DNA of 64,000 bases from contig NC_134985.1 in NCBI RefSeq assembly GCF_050947335.1, positions 17,971,190-18,035,189 of the forward strand, written 5' to 3'. This document shows positions 1 to 10,484 of this stretch, one piece after another. Origin of the DNA: Megachile rotundata. Taxonomy: Eukaryota > Arthropoda > Insecta > Hymenoptera > Megachilidae. The first letter of the stretch is position 1. Every line of letters starts with the position of its first letter. The position numbers were made by a program, and so were the translations under genes. Below the pieces are notes generated by a model. The model made no database searches and was not told the origin of the DNA. It worked only from the letters and a program-made list of their open reading frames with translations.

Positions 1-1661
1 TCACAGAAAGACTATTAACTTGCGTAGCAATTTGTAAAATATCTTGTTCTACCTGTAGAAACGCATGTAAATTAGTTGATTGCATATAATAAATAGAATA
101 CATGATAATGATAATGCATAAATACAGTGTCTGATACCTTCGCATTTATTACTAACGACCGTAACGTTAAAACAGGAAATTTACTACGAACTGATAGACC
201 ATCCAAGTTCAAAGTAAGATTTAATTGTGGACCACACGGTTGAAATTTTGTGCTGACCTGAAGGCCCTTCATGACGCCTTCTAAACCAACTACCACACCA
301 TCTTCTCCACCCGTGATTACGGAAGAATTACCGATTTTCAACAGAAAATCCTGAAAAAGAAATTTTGAGTTTGCATTTCTTAATCAAAAGAAATGCTTGC
401 TAAATTTACCTTAGGTACGATCGGTGCCAATCGAGCCAGTAAATCGTTCGATGAATCAACGTGCGCATCCGAATACGAAGATGCAGTGGTTAACGAACTT
501 CTGTCTTTGAAGAAGGTAACGAGACCTGCTCCTCCAGAACCCTCTGTCTGCGTTATTCCGATGTACAATTTCTATAAATTAGATCCTGCTTGATTCCAAT
601 TTAATCCCATTTCAAAGGACAGTTGTTCAGGAACATCCGTTATGTGTGCTAAACACAAATAGCTACTGATCAAAGCATTGAGCTACGATACTCGCTGGAT
701 TACCGCATAGTATCGCATTATTCCACAGCTCTTGCAATTTGCATATTTAAACGCTTGTACAATACATGCGAATATGACACAAGTGATCTATTCTTACCTC
801 CACAGAAAGCTCTTCTTGTGCTTTCAAGGTGGCTTCTGCTGTTCCAGCAAAAGATATTTGTGAAAGACACGCATCTGATGCATGTCTCAACAATTTCATA
901 GCACCACCTATAACAGCAGCAGATGCAAGAAGGGTACGAGCTCCATGGACAGTGCTACCATCCAAAGTAAGGGTTTCTGCACTTCCATTTGCCAACCAAC
1001 CATTACCCAAAATTAAAAGGCTTAAATTTTCTACGTGCACAGCCATAAACTAGAAAATTTAAAAATGATCTTAATTAATATATGATAAACTATATTAAGT
1101 ATCCTGTGTTTTGTGAAAGACATACTTGTACAAAAGTTATAATTATAGGTGGAATTTTCTTGTTTCGAAAATCCATTAACTTGGTCTGTTTCTTTGCTAC
1201 ATGCATCGATTCCACTGGAACATCCTTGTTGACTCGTACATCTTTCATGATCACTGCCAATAACTTTGCAACATCGCTGCTAAAGAGACTGCTGCGTATA
1301 CTGATTTCCTCGACTTGCTGAAATTAATTTGAATATAGTTTGATAAAAAACAACGACATATTTGCTAATTGTAAGAAACTATATAATATAGTACATACCA
1401 GAGTGAACCCATTTTTAGAAACGTTTACGTCCCGAAGTATAAAATACGGTAACGAAATATGTCCAACTCGTAAATAAATTTTGTAACGTCTCTTGACCAA
1501 CCATGCTAAAAATCTCGGGATCACCCTAATAAATAAATTTTGTTCAGCATTAGTTTATGAATGACAGAACTTACAACTGAACACGTAAATTCTTAACCTC
1601 ACCAAGTAAAACTACAATAGAGAACAAAACAAATTGCACAGAAAGCAATTAAGCCAGTCAT
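1..1661 (-). CDS. hob: hobbit/KIAA0100 (BLTP2)-type bridge-like lipid-transfer protein, N-terminal part
   Basis: Seven exons read on the minus strand: 1603-1661, 1399-1525, 1126-1317, 798-1049, 410-571, 138-350 and 1-52, the last cut by the window edge. All junctions are GT-AG and the frame stays open. The start ATG at 1661 opens a hydrophobic N-terminal anchor (MTGLIAFCAICFVLYCSFTW). It is followed by an IPRFLAWLVKRRYKIYLRVG stretch and a 'SLPYFILRDVNVSKNGF' segment that resemble the start of hobbit/KIAA0100. Members of this family form long hydrophobic grooves that move phospholipids at ER-plasma membrane contacts, which is family knowledge. About 330 residues are present, while the family is usually above 2000, so most of the gene lies left of the window. 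It is divergent from the ZDHHC gene at 3617. The identification rests on N-terminal resemblance only, and another chorein-like or BLTP protein is possible. Confidence 0.7.
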
Positions 1662-3616
1662 TTTTGCGAATTTACATAGCGCGAGAGAAATGCAAATACA
1701 ATCATTCGATGACACGAAAGATCATCACGGAGAACCGAAACACTTTTTATCTGACAGGTACGACAAAATCACGGGTCAACCGGGTCAACTACGCTTCGGT
1801 CGCGTTGAATTATCGAAACGTATTACGTATCATTCCACGGAAGAATATACTTGTTTCGCGCATCTGAACTAAATTCAGAATACTCCCTCCAACTTCTTTA
1901 CATTCCGCGCTTCACCGCGTATCGCGATGGCGCGAAGGTTGCACGATACGGTCTATAAACGATGAACAAAAAAGTATAAATAGGAAAAAGTAACGGTGAT
2001 TTGTATAGAATGAAGACAGTGCATGAGATAAGAGAGACAATGTACTCAATTAGAACAATTTAGAGGTTGAGATAAATTGTAGAGAAAGAGATTCAGAAAA
2101 AAATCTTATATTTGGTAACGAAGAACTTGCTGAAAGAATTTTGAATTTAAAATGTTTTCGCACTGCGCATGATCATTAAAAGTAAAGAAATTTGGCGGGA
2201 CCAATCAATAGCAGCATGCGCAGAACGAACGAAAACTCGTTCATCCGAGAAGTATATTCTTTCGTGAATCGAAATATAGTTTGACTTTATCGATACATTG
2301 ACGCTTTCGATAGTTTCTTTGGAAGCGAGTACAACTTCGGCCACCTTCGATGGTGGTTGGAAATGCTAAGTCTATATAAAGTGGTGTAATTTGCGATAAA
2401 TAGTATTTATTTTTAGATATTGTCAGGCAACAAATTCATTTTTCACTAAGTACGCGATAAAAAAGTGTCGTGGAAACCATTTGGGTGACGCGATACGTTG
2501 AATTTCCGTACAATCTGACGACTAACCTATAAGCGAAGATTGAAACATAAGGTTCGTTACACGTTTTATTTGAAAAGTAGTATAATAATGATTACAGTTA
2601 CCATTAAAATGTATAAACTACATAGCGTAAAGATACATATCTTTTTGTTAAAGGATTAACGGTATATTTACCGTTATTAGACAGTAGTTTTGAAAAATCT
2701 TATAATCAGCTGAATGGTAGATGCATATGAAATGAATTAAAAATATATTACGATATTACATTATTACGATTATTCTTAATTGTAGATAAAGTACTTAGGT
2801 TACTTCTAGTTTAGTCATAAATAAGGCGAGAAACGTGTTACAAATTTATATAATAAGAGGTTAATGACAGGGAAAGATAATAACAAAGATAAATCGATAC
2901 TAGAATCACCGTCGATTAGTTGCACAGTTCGTGTCAAGAACGGTTGCAGACGATATATCGATATTTAACGTCAACATTCGATTTTCAGTCGGAGAAATAT
3001 CTGACAGTTTGTAGAATGCGAAAAGTTCGGAATTTTTGAAAATTCGATACAATATCAATATTCATTATCGCAGAAGGGTTTGTGCGTGGGCGAATACGTA
3101 AAGGGGTGGTTAAAGGCGCTGGCGCGTTAGAAAAGGTCGGTTGTCGACGCAGAGGGTCGAGATTCAGAACCGAGAACGTAGGTTACGATGCTCGCGGAAA
3201 ATCCGAGAGAAAATGTTCGGGTCGTTTACTCAACGGGGTTGCCAAGCGAGTATCGATTGGGTGAATCGAGTCGCAGTCCGCGAGGCGTACATGGTCGGAA
3301 AGGAAAACTCGACCGAATTTTACCGAGAATTGTCGAGGAGCGTCGCGCGACGTCGCGTCGCAACGAGCATTTCGACGTGGACGACGACGAGTGATTCGGG
3401 GTGGTATGACTGTTACCAGTCGTGCGAAACGATCGTGAAAAGCATAAAGTAAAAAATGAATCGTGAGGATGAAATGATTCGAAGGACGAAGGGGCTAGTC
3501 GAAGATAGACACGGAGATAAAAAGAAATGAAGGGAAAATTACAAGGAACAGCGGCGGAGGAACGTAACCGAGGAAGACATTGGTAGCGGGTAGCCGCGAA
3601 ACGGAGAGGTCGCGTT
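1662..3616. other. Intergenic region between divergent hobbit and ZDHHC genes
   Basis: No supportable coding gene is seen. The left half is AT-rich. 3080-3616 is CpG-rich and probably holds the 5' UTR or promoter of the ZDHHC gene, since several short ORFs there overlap one another in different frames. A TATA-like string (TATATAA, 2373-2379) lies 1.2 kb upstream of the ZDHHC start. It could serve an unseen 5' exon, but this is weak. Confidence 0.4.
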
Positions 3617-5701
3617 ATGCGAAGAAGCGAAAGCACGAAGGGCGTTTTATCAAAATGGTGTTCGTCTCAAAACGCGTTCGTGACACCGGAACGCAGAAAA
3701 TTCAGACGCGTGCACGGACTTCAACTGCCGTTACACCCTCAGCAAGTGGTAGGCTGGATCGTGAGTCTGTTAATCGTGGTAAACACGTTCGCGGTAATAA
3801 CGCCGGTTCTCGGTCCGAGCTTACGATCGATCTTTTCGATCGTGATCACGGCAATCTTCTCGACGCACTTTTTCTCTCACTTGACCGTGCTTCTGTTAGA
3901 TCCTGCGGACCCTCGAGTCAGAGCTCAGCCAACGAACAAGATCGTACCAGAATTCGACCGAGGAAAACATTCGCGTGTGATCGAGAACGGTAGGTGTCAT
4001 CTGTGCAACATCACCACCGACAACAACCGTACGAAGCATTGCTCTATCTGTAACAAGTGCATCGTCCGATTCGACCATCACTGCAAGTGGCTGAACAACT
4101 GCATCGGAGCTAGAAACTATACAGCTTTCCTCGTCTGTTTAATCTCCGCGATTCTGGCCAGTCTGTTCGTCGCCGGTGTCGCCGCGACGGAATTGTTGCT
4201 CTCATTCTTCCCCGACCGCATCGTCATGTTGGAAGGTTCGAACGCCACCGGAAACGCCGTGCCTGCAATCCTGCCTCTCTCTGATGCAGTCTCGGTAGTG
4301 CTGGTCTCCGCGATCGGAATTCTATCCGCGATCGCAGCGATACTTCTGATCCACCTGTGCCTGTTCCACGGTTACATCGCTTGTCTCGGCCTAACAACCT
4401 ACGAGTACGTACGCAATAAACGACGAAGAAACACGGTGACCGCAGCCGCCGTAGCGGTTGCCGCGGCCGCAGCCGCAGCCGCAGCTGCCGCCACTGCGAC
4501 CGTCACAGCTACAGCAACTGTCACAGCCACAGCTACAGCAACAGCTACGGCCACCGCCACCGCTACAGCAACAGCCACAGCAACCGCCACCGTGATCGCA
4601 ACAGCGATCGCCACTCAAACCGTCGACGCGGTGGTCGCAGCTCGCTCGACCGCTTTACGATCCGCTGAGCTTACCGATCGGACTGGTCTCGGCGTTACCA
4701 ACCGAGCTGATCTCGACGTTACCGATTCGAAGACCATTCGACGCGACATTCGTCGACTCGTATCCGGCCGCCGCTCGTTCGTTTCCCCGTTTCGAGCCGA
4801 AGACTCGAACGCTACAAACAGACAGATCGACGTCGAGGGTGAATCGAATCGTGATGGAACAATCGCTCGACGGGACCAGAAGAGAAACTTTCGACTGTGC
4901 CTGTCGACGCAGCGGATAGACTCCCGAACGAACGACGGTTCCCAAGAAGGAGCAGCACCGTTTAGTGACTCCGTAGGCACCGGTGCAGGCTCCTCGTCCC
5001 CTTCGCCGGTCTCCTGCTGTTTCGCTGCAGCCAATTCGATAGCCGTGCATTGTCGCTCGATCGGTAACAAGAGGAGCGAACCGAAGAAACGGTCTACCGA
5101 CGAAAGAGTTGACTCGCTCGACTCCTTACGAGTATCCAACACCTCCTGCGAAACTGTTGAACGAATAGGAAAATTTCTTCGCTCGTATTTAAAAAGGGAT
5201 CGCCGCCGACGACGACGACGACGTTCCTCGTCCTCCAGTGTCTGCGCCACGAAAGAGAGCAGCGGGACTAGACTCGAGAGTCAACGTCGAACGGAGATCA
5301 AGATGAATCTCGAGAGCAATGTTCCTCGGAACGATTCCGTGGAAGCGATATCAATGCCTCGTCCACCGACTAGATTGCCCCCGTTGCGTTACTCGAACGA
5401 TCAGTCGATCTCCAGTCAGCTCGAGCAAAAAACAATCGTCTCGGCAACGAGGAGAACCATCGGATCGTCTTACGTGCGACCTCGTCGAACCTTCTCCTTC
5501 CGAAAGAGACCGAAGTTGAAACTCAATTCGCGCGTTACGCAATCCGTCAGACTGTCTCCCATCTTAGAATCGGAATTCTCGAAATCAGTTACCCCCCGAT
5601 CCTCCTGCTCCTCCCCTCTCTCTCCCGCTTCTGCTCGCTCCACGCGTTCTTCCTCTTCTTCGCGAATCGACCGGTTCGTTCCGTCTTCGCCGGGAATTTG
5701 A
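3617..5701 (+). CDS. DHHC palmitoyltransferase, ZDHHC1/ZDHHC11 type, intronless
   Basis: A single 694-residue open frame from the ATG at 3617. The product should transfer palmitate to cysteines of cytosolic protein substrates at an ER/Golgi or endosomal membrane. Hydrophobic segments lie near residues 44-66, 70-92, 168-195 and 222-248. Between the second and third sits the zinc-binding Cys-rich domain (CHLCN...KHCSICNKC...) with the catalytic DHHC at residues 153-156 (nt 4073-4084) and the flanking CKWLNNCIGARNY. The PLHPQQVVGW stretch before the first membrane segment and LTTYEYVRNKR after the fourth are typical of the ZDHHC1/11 branch. The C-terminal tail is unusual. Residues of about 274-335 are an Ala/Thr/Val repeat, followed by about 360 Ser/Arg-rich residues with an RRRRRRRRSSSSS run. 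The gene has no intron although its neighbours have many. Confidence is high for the enzyme and moderate that the full tail is translated. Confidence 0.9.
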   Translation: MRRSESTKGVLSKWCSSQNAFVTPERRKFRRVHGLQLPLHPQQVVGWIVSLLIVVNTFAVITPVLGPSLRSIFSIVITAIFSTHFFSHLTVLLLDPADPRVRAQPTNKIVPEFDRGKHSRVIENGRCHLCNITTDNNRTKHCSICNKCIVRFDHHCKWLNNCIGARNYTAFLVCLISAILASLFVAGVAATELLLSFFPDRIVMLEGSNATGNAVPAILPLSDAVSVVLVSAIGILSAIAAILLIHLCLFHGYIACLGLTTYEYVRNKRRRNTVTAAAVAVAAAAAAAAAAATATVTATATVTATATATATATATATATATATATVIATAIATQTVDAVVAARSTALRSAELTDRTGLGVTNRADLDVTDSKTIRRDIRRLVSGRRSFVSPFRAEDSNATNRQIDVEGESNRDGTIARRDQKRNFRLCLSTQRIDSRTNDGSQEGAAPFSDSVGTGAGSSSPSPVSCCFAAANSIAVHCRSIGNKRSEPKKRSTDERVDSLDSLRVSNTSCETVERIGKFLRSYLKRDRRRRRRRRSSSSSVCATKESSGTRLESQRRTEIKMNLESNVPRNDSVEAISMPRPPTRLPPLRYSNDQSISSQLEQKTIVSATRRTIGSSYVRPRRTFSFRKRPKLKLNSRVTQSVRLSPILESEFSKSVTPRSSCSSPLSPASARSTRSSSSSRIDRFVPSSPGI
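4438..4612 (+). repeat. Coding trinucleotide/hexanucleotide repeat (GCA/ACA/GTC-rich) inside the ZDHHC gene
   Basis: Runs of gccgca and acagcc/acagca units encode poly-Ala followed by Ala-Thr and Val-Thr dipeptides. The same DNA is open on the minus strand in two frames (Ala-Val and Gly/Cys/Ser-rich), which is a by-product of the repeat. The segment follows directly after the last membrane helix, on the cytosolic side, so a length change would not break the catalytic core. Confidence 0.85.
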
Positions 5702-5948
5702 GATCCATCTTTCCCGAATTATTCTCGTTTTCTTTTTTTACCGCATTTGCCTCGTTTGTCCCACGTTCGCCATGCTGCTTTCGCAAAACATCGGGATCGC
5801 GCCTTCGTTACCTAAAATTATCGAATTTTCGAATAACTCGATTTGGACTAACAGGAAGTGCCTTCAGATTACTTCAAAAAATAAAGAAAACGGTTCTCCA
5901 CAAGGAGGTAAATTATGCGTTTTGTAGTAATCAATACCGTTTCCGTAG
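5702..5948 (+). other. Short spacer between ZDHHC and DUS1L
   Basis: Only 247 bases separate the ZDHHC stop from the DUS1L start. The spacer is T-rich and must contain the 3' end of the first gene and the promoter or 5' UTR of the second. No clear AATAAA is seen in it. Confidence 0.5.
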
Positions 5949-8466
5949 ATGTCCTCGGTTGCAGCGAAACCGTCCGACCAACCGGCCAACTCCGGAGTGG
6001 AAGCGGGCAACGTTTGGGAGGAGTTGGGTTCTCCGAGATACATCGTCGCGCCTATGGTCGACGCGAGCGAATTAGCCTGGAGGCTGTTGAGTCGTCGTCA
6101 CGGCGCCCATCTTTGTTACACCCCGATGCTTCACTCTTCGGTTTTCTGCAGAGATCCGAAATACCGACGGGAAGCTCTGGCCAGCACGGCCGAAGACCGG
6201 CCGTTGATCGTTCAGGTAAACAAACATTAGACTTATCTTTTTTTTTGTTGTTTACGTATGACTTTTTTCACTGATTCGTTTTGGTTTCACAGTTTTGCGG
6301 GAACGATCCGAACACGATACTGGAGGCGGCGCTTTTGGCGGAGCCCTACTGCGACGCGGTCGATATAAATATCGGATGTCCTCAAGCGATAGCGAAACGA
6401 GGACGCTACGGCGCTTTCCTTCAAGACGACTGGGATCTGCTTCGACGAATCGGTAATCATGTGTTGCGTTGGGACGACAAAGTTTTACTCACAGATGAAT
6501 CTCCAAATGAAACTGCATGAGACTAACTCTTTGAGACTATATCAAGTTCATTAGGATTCCCCAGTCTAATGATGAGGGAGTATATAAATGCAACTGCTGC
6601 AAACTTGTACAAGTGATTAGTTTGAGACTCCAACACATTACAGTTAATTGTAGTGTTAAAATTATAAATGAGTTATTTAGAAAAAATGTTACCAACATTT
6701 TAGAGGAAGTTTCAAAACTTGAAGCTGTCAAAAAAATACAAGTATCTGTTAACTCTTCGATAACAGAATTAATAAGGATCCTTCACATTGATGAAGAGAA
6801 GCCTTTCTGCTAGTCGTCCTACTATATTGACACATCATCAACCAATGTCACGTGTCACTAACTGTGCCTTCGTTGTTTCAGTAAGTACCTTGAGCAAGGG
6901 CCTCCACATACCTGTAACTTGCAAGCTACGAGTATTCGCAGAAATTGACAAGACGGTAGAATACGCTCGAATGCTCGAGAGTGCCGGAGCACGATTGCTT
7001 ACCGTCCACGGACGTACGAGAGAGCAGAAAGGTCCACAGACCGGTATGGCATCTTGGGAGCACATCAAAGCCGTCAGGTATTGCTCGAATCTTTCTTTCC
7101 ACCCCTTTCTTCGTTCCTTCCCAGCTTCTTTCCTCGCATCGCTTCTCGTTTACTTTGTCTTTCGAACGTTTAGGCAGGCCGTTACGATTCCAGTATTTGC
7201 TAACGGCAATATACAGTGTCTGCAAGACGTGGAGAAGTGCTTGGAGGAAACCGGCGTTCACGGTGTGATGTCGGCGGAAGGCAATCTTTACAATCCATTC
7301 ATATTCGAAGCTCGTTATCCACCTAGTTGGGAACCAGCGTTGGAATACTTAGATTTGGTGGAACGTTATCCAGCCCCACCCTCTTACGTTCGTGGGCACC
7401 TCTTCAAATTGTTCCAACACACGTACGTACCAGTTTTCGTAATGAATTTTATTGTTAAAAGATTTTTATTTCCGTGTTGATGTTCGGGTAAAAGTCGTAT
7501 CATTAATTACAATATAAATCGATTTATGCGTTCAGCGTTCTTTTAACTAGAGAGTAGACTTTGTTTAGCAGAAAATAAAGAAGAAAGAGAAAATTTGGCC
7601 AGGAACTCTACCATGGAATCCTTTAAAAGCGTCGTGTATGCCCTGAGGAACCGGTATCTGCCCTACCACGAAGGACGACTAACGTGGCAAGAAGAGACAC
7701 CCGGTCGGTCTAATAGTACTATCATGTTTCCATCACTCATCTTCACTGTCATTTTACAATTAATTCGAAGAATAGAATTCCTTCTCTCCCTCCATCAGCT
7801 GCATGCTTCCCTTCTACCATCTTTCTATATCAACATTCCGTTACTATATCATTTTTTGAACGCCAACATGTTCACGTTATTCTACGTTCTAGAATATAAC
7901 TTGAAACTACCTCCGTGGCTATGTCAACCTTACGTGCGTCATCCCCCGGAAGAGCGTGTACAGAGGTTGGAAACGGAGAAACTTGAAGCGGTTAGTGTCC
8001 CTGTCTGATAAAAAAATAATTCCACTATCATCTAACCGTTCTTCTGTTTTTTGTACGGTCAGCAACGGGAAGAAACGGTTAAAAGGAAATTCAAGGACGA
8101 CGAAGGAAACGAGATATCGCGGAAACGTTTAAAGAAGCTCAGACGGATAGCGCGACGTCCCAACAGACCGACTGTTGTTGTGAAAAGAGGATCCGAATTG
8201 TGTCGTGATTGTCCGAATCCAGTGGTACGAGTTTATTCTTCCCTTTTTCTTTAAAACTTTCATGTGTTAAAATCTTTTAATTCCACTTTTCTGTTTATTC
8301 TTTGAAGGGTCTGAAATGCGTTCATAAATTGTGCCGTCAGTGCTGTAGAAATAAGTGTTTCACGGAAAACCTGGATTGCGTCGGACACAGAAACTTAACC
8401 AAAACTAGAAGACAAATGGCGATAGAATTCGCTGCGAAACGAAAAACTATCGATGATACGATATGA
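5949..8466 (+). CDS. DUS1L: tRNA-dihydrouridine(16/17) synthase, DUS1L type
   Basis: Eight exons: 5949-6215, 6293-6452, 6882-7077, 7174-7422, 7555-7703, 7893-7990, 8063-8224 and 8308-8466, about 479 residues. All junctions are GT-AG and in frame. The flavoenzyme reduces uridines in the D-loop of tRNA. The FMN-dependent TIM barrel starts at SPRYIVAPMVDASELAWR. The catalytic cysteine is in NIGCPQAIAKRGRYGAFL, and the substrate/FMN site is shown by TCKLRVF, VHGRTREQKGP and FANGNI. A family-specific C-terminal zinc-finger-like tail follows, with Cys pairs in ELCRDCPNP, LKCVHKLCRQCCRNKC and DCVGH. This order matches eukaryotic DUS1L, not DUS2 or DUS3. Intron 2 (6453-6881) is larger than the others and carries an odd coding-like fragment. 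The donor after exon 5 (GTCGGT) is weak, but the frame requires it. Confidence 0.93.
6490..6813 (+). other. Unidentified coding-like fragment in DUS1L intron 2
   Basis: One frame is open from about 6541 to the stop at 6813. It encodes a CNCCKL motif near 6587-6604 followed by a Lys/Glu/Ile-rich, probably helical stretch (NVTNILEEVSKLEAVKKIQ). There is no ATG at its start. The peptide does not belong to DUS1L, whose exons 2 and 3 splice across it. It may be a decayed piece of a mobile element or a retroposed gene. I do not recognise the family. Confidence 0.35.
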
Positions 8467-8497
8467 CGTTGTACGATATTCTAAATCCTAAATTATA

Positions 8498-8503
8498 AAT
8501 AAA
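8498..8503 (+). terminator. Polyadenylation signal AATAAA of DUS1L
   Basis: A canonical AATAAA lies 32 bases after the DUS1L stop codon, in a suitable position and followed by AT-rich DNA. Confidence 0.6.
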
Positions 8504-8896
8504 AACTGAACGATCGTGTACGCGTCGTCTTCGTATATTCACGAAAGTCGAACATGACGGAACTTTATGGAGTCGAGTGAAAAATATGGATGTAAATTAC
8601 ATCGTTTCGCACCCGTTTACGAATCCGTGCAATATTTCTGTTTTACAAGTTTCTTTTCTCCGGTATACTGTATAAATTGGTGGCAATTGTATCAAATATA
8701 TTGGTTATTCGTGAATAATTGGTAACTTTGGCATAATCATTTAACAACAACGTATAACGACCGTACCTAATCATTATTACTATTTACAAATTTATGCTAC
8801 AAAATGTAAGTTTTGTCGCAAACTTTTCTTTGCGTACACCGATGGTAACTTGTACGTAACGATCGTTTATAATTTCTCTAAAGCCAATCACCATCG
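8504..8896. other. Convergent intergenic spacer between DUS1L and COX10
   Basis: About 390 bases of AT-rich DNA separate the 3' ends of two convergent genes. No open frame or repeat is supportable. It should hold the COX10 3' UTR. Confidence 0.5.
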
Positions 8897-10484
8897 TTAC
8901 GAGGTTGAAGACGGCGTGATCAATTTGTATAATATTCTATGAACATTGTTCTCTTTTTCCTCCTGAAGTACTGAGCCTGTCTCTTTCTTGTCACCGTACC
9001 AATGTTTCTTACTTAGAAGCATAAAAACCATCAGCAAAGGTAGATGAATCAATGAGAAACGGAACAGTTTGCGCGAAGTTCCGCTGTCCGAATGTTGGTG
9101 AAACTTCCAAGCTATAAAAGAAAGTATTCGTTGATGATTGATTTCGGATAATTGAGGGATACACGTTTTTATCGACGTACCGAGGTACAGAAAATATACG
9201 TTGAGCGGCGTCGATGCGGCGGCAAACCACCAATTCGTTACGTCTAACGCGGGTGCCAAGTAGCAAAGACCTGTTAGTATGCCGGTATAACGTAAAGCTG
9301 TATCTCGACAAAGCTTTGGATTCGTAACCGCCATCATTCTGTAACCAGCACGCGAATAATCCGGTCTCAAATTCCATGACAGAGCATTGAAATGTGGGAA
9401 CTGCCATGCGTATAACAATCCCGACATTATCCAAGCACCAGGTGACATCACGTCACCGACGCATGCAGCCCATCCCATTAACGGTGGTATGGCTCCAACT
9501 GAACAATTAAAAGAAATTTGAATTAGTATCGTTAAAGACGTTCGCACGAACGGTATGCTTACCTACAGAACCCACCCACGTATTTAAAATACTAATTCGT
9601 TTCATTGGAGTATATACAAGGGTGTAAAGAATCAAATTAGCTGCGCCCAACGCGGCTGTTAGTCCGTTAACTTGGCTATACAACAATAACAGTCCACTGA
9701 CACCTGATACAGTAGCAAAAATTATGGCATGACCTGGACTAGTGAAAAAATTTAATTGTAAATGACATATTGGCATTATATCATTTTTAATGTTGAACAA
9801 TTATACTGCACATACGTCAAGTGACCTCTGACTAGAACTCTGTTTTTTGTTCTTGACATTTGGGCATCAAAAGGAACCTCAAAAAACTGGTTAATAGCAT
9901 TTGCTGTCGCAGAAACTAAACCAGTTCCAACAGAGCATGCGAGAAATGTTGAAATATCAAAAGCTCCAGGGGCTATTGCATAGCCTCCCATTGTCGTTAT
10001 CACTACCAAGGCTGAAAATAATCCCAATAATCTAGAGTCCTATATTTAACATAATCATGAGTAAACTTACACGTCAATCTTATCTTAGACAGCATGAAGC
10101 AATGCTTTTGTAGTTTGCTAGAATCCAACTCCAGGTATCGCCATTCTTGTTCCTCTTTCGAACGCGCCTCTTTTCCAACCCCATCGCTGACGCGTGTAGC
10201 AGCTTTCGGATGGACAGAATCAATTAAATTCACTGAAGCTGTCCGACCTCGTAAACTTTTTGTGTCTGGTATAATTTTTTGCTGCGTCTGGGTAGCAGAC
10301 AATTTATGTGCGGTTGACGTGGCATTAGTGGAGTGCTATAACCAGATTTAGATACCATTAATGTCGACTTCAACATTTGCGACTACTTCGAAAATAGCAA
10401 CGTGCGTACTTTGACAGTCGATAATTTTAACGACGACAGGCAGATGTTTCTGGAAATTCTGATCGAGCAGAGAACAAATACCAT
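8897..10484 (-). CDS. COX10: Protoheme IX farnesyltransferase, mitochondrial (COX10)
   Basis: Six minus-strand exons: 10410-10484, 10071-10335, 9816-10011, 9563-9738, 9181-9498 and 8897-9111, giving 414 residues with all phases consistent. The enzyme attaches a farnesyl chain to haem B, making haem O for cytochrome c oxidase in the inner mitochondrial membrane. The prenyl-diphosphate motif region reads NAINQFFEVPFDAQMSRTKN. Further family blocks are YTPMKRISILNTWVG, GAIPPLMGW, WQFPHFNALSW and DYSRAGYRMM. Repeated hydrophobic helices fit the UbiA fold. The first exon is my inference: ATG at 10484 opens MVFVLCSIRISRNICLSS, rich in Arg/Ser without acidic residues, as in a mitochondrial presequence. 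It joins in phase across a 74-nt intron (10336-10409). Without it the main frame has no upstream Met. Confidence 0.93.

Noticed and set aside
3226..3636. 136-codon minus-strand ORF
   Set aside because: Arg/Ser/Phe-rich with no motif. It overlaps the ZDHHC 5' flank and start in antisense.
4391..4618. Minus-strand Ala-Val and Gly/Cys-rich ORFs
   Set aside because: Shadows of the coding repeat inside the ZDHHC gene.
10336..10372. COX10 start at an ATG near 10374 with donor ATG|GTATCT
   Set aside because: The intron would be only 20 nt, too short to splice. The 74-nt alternative fits better.
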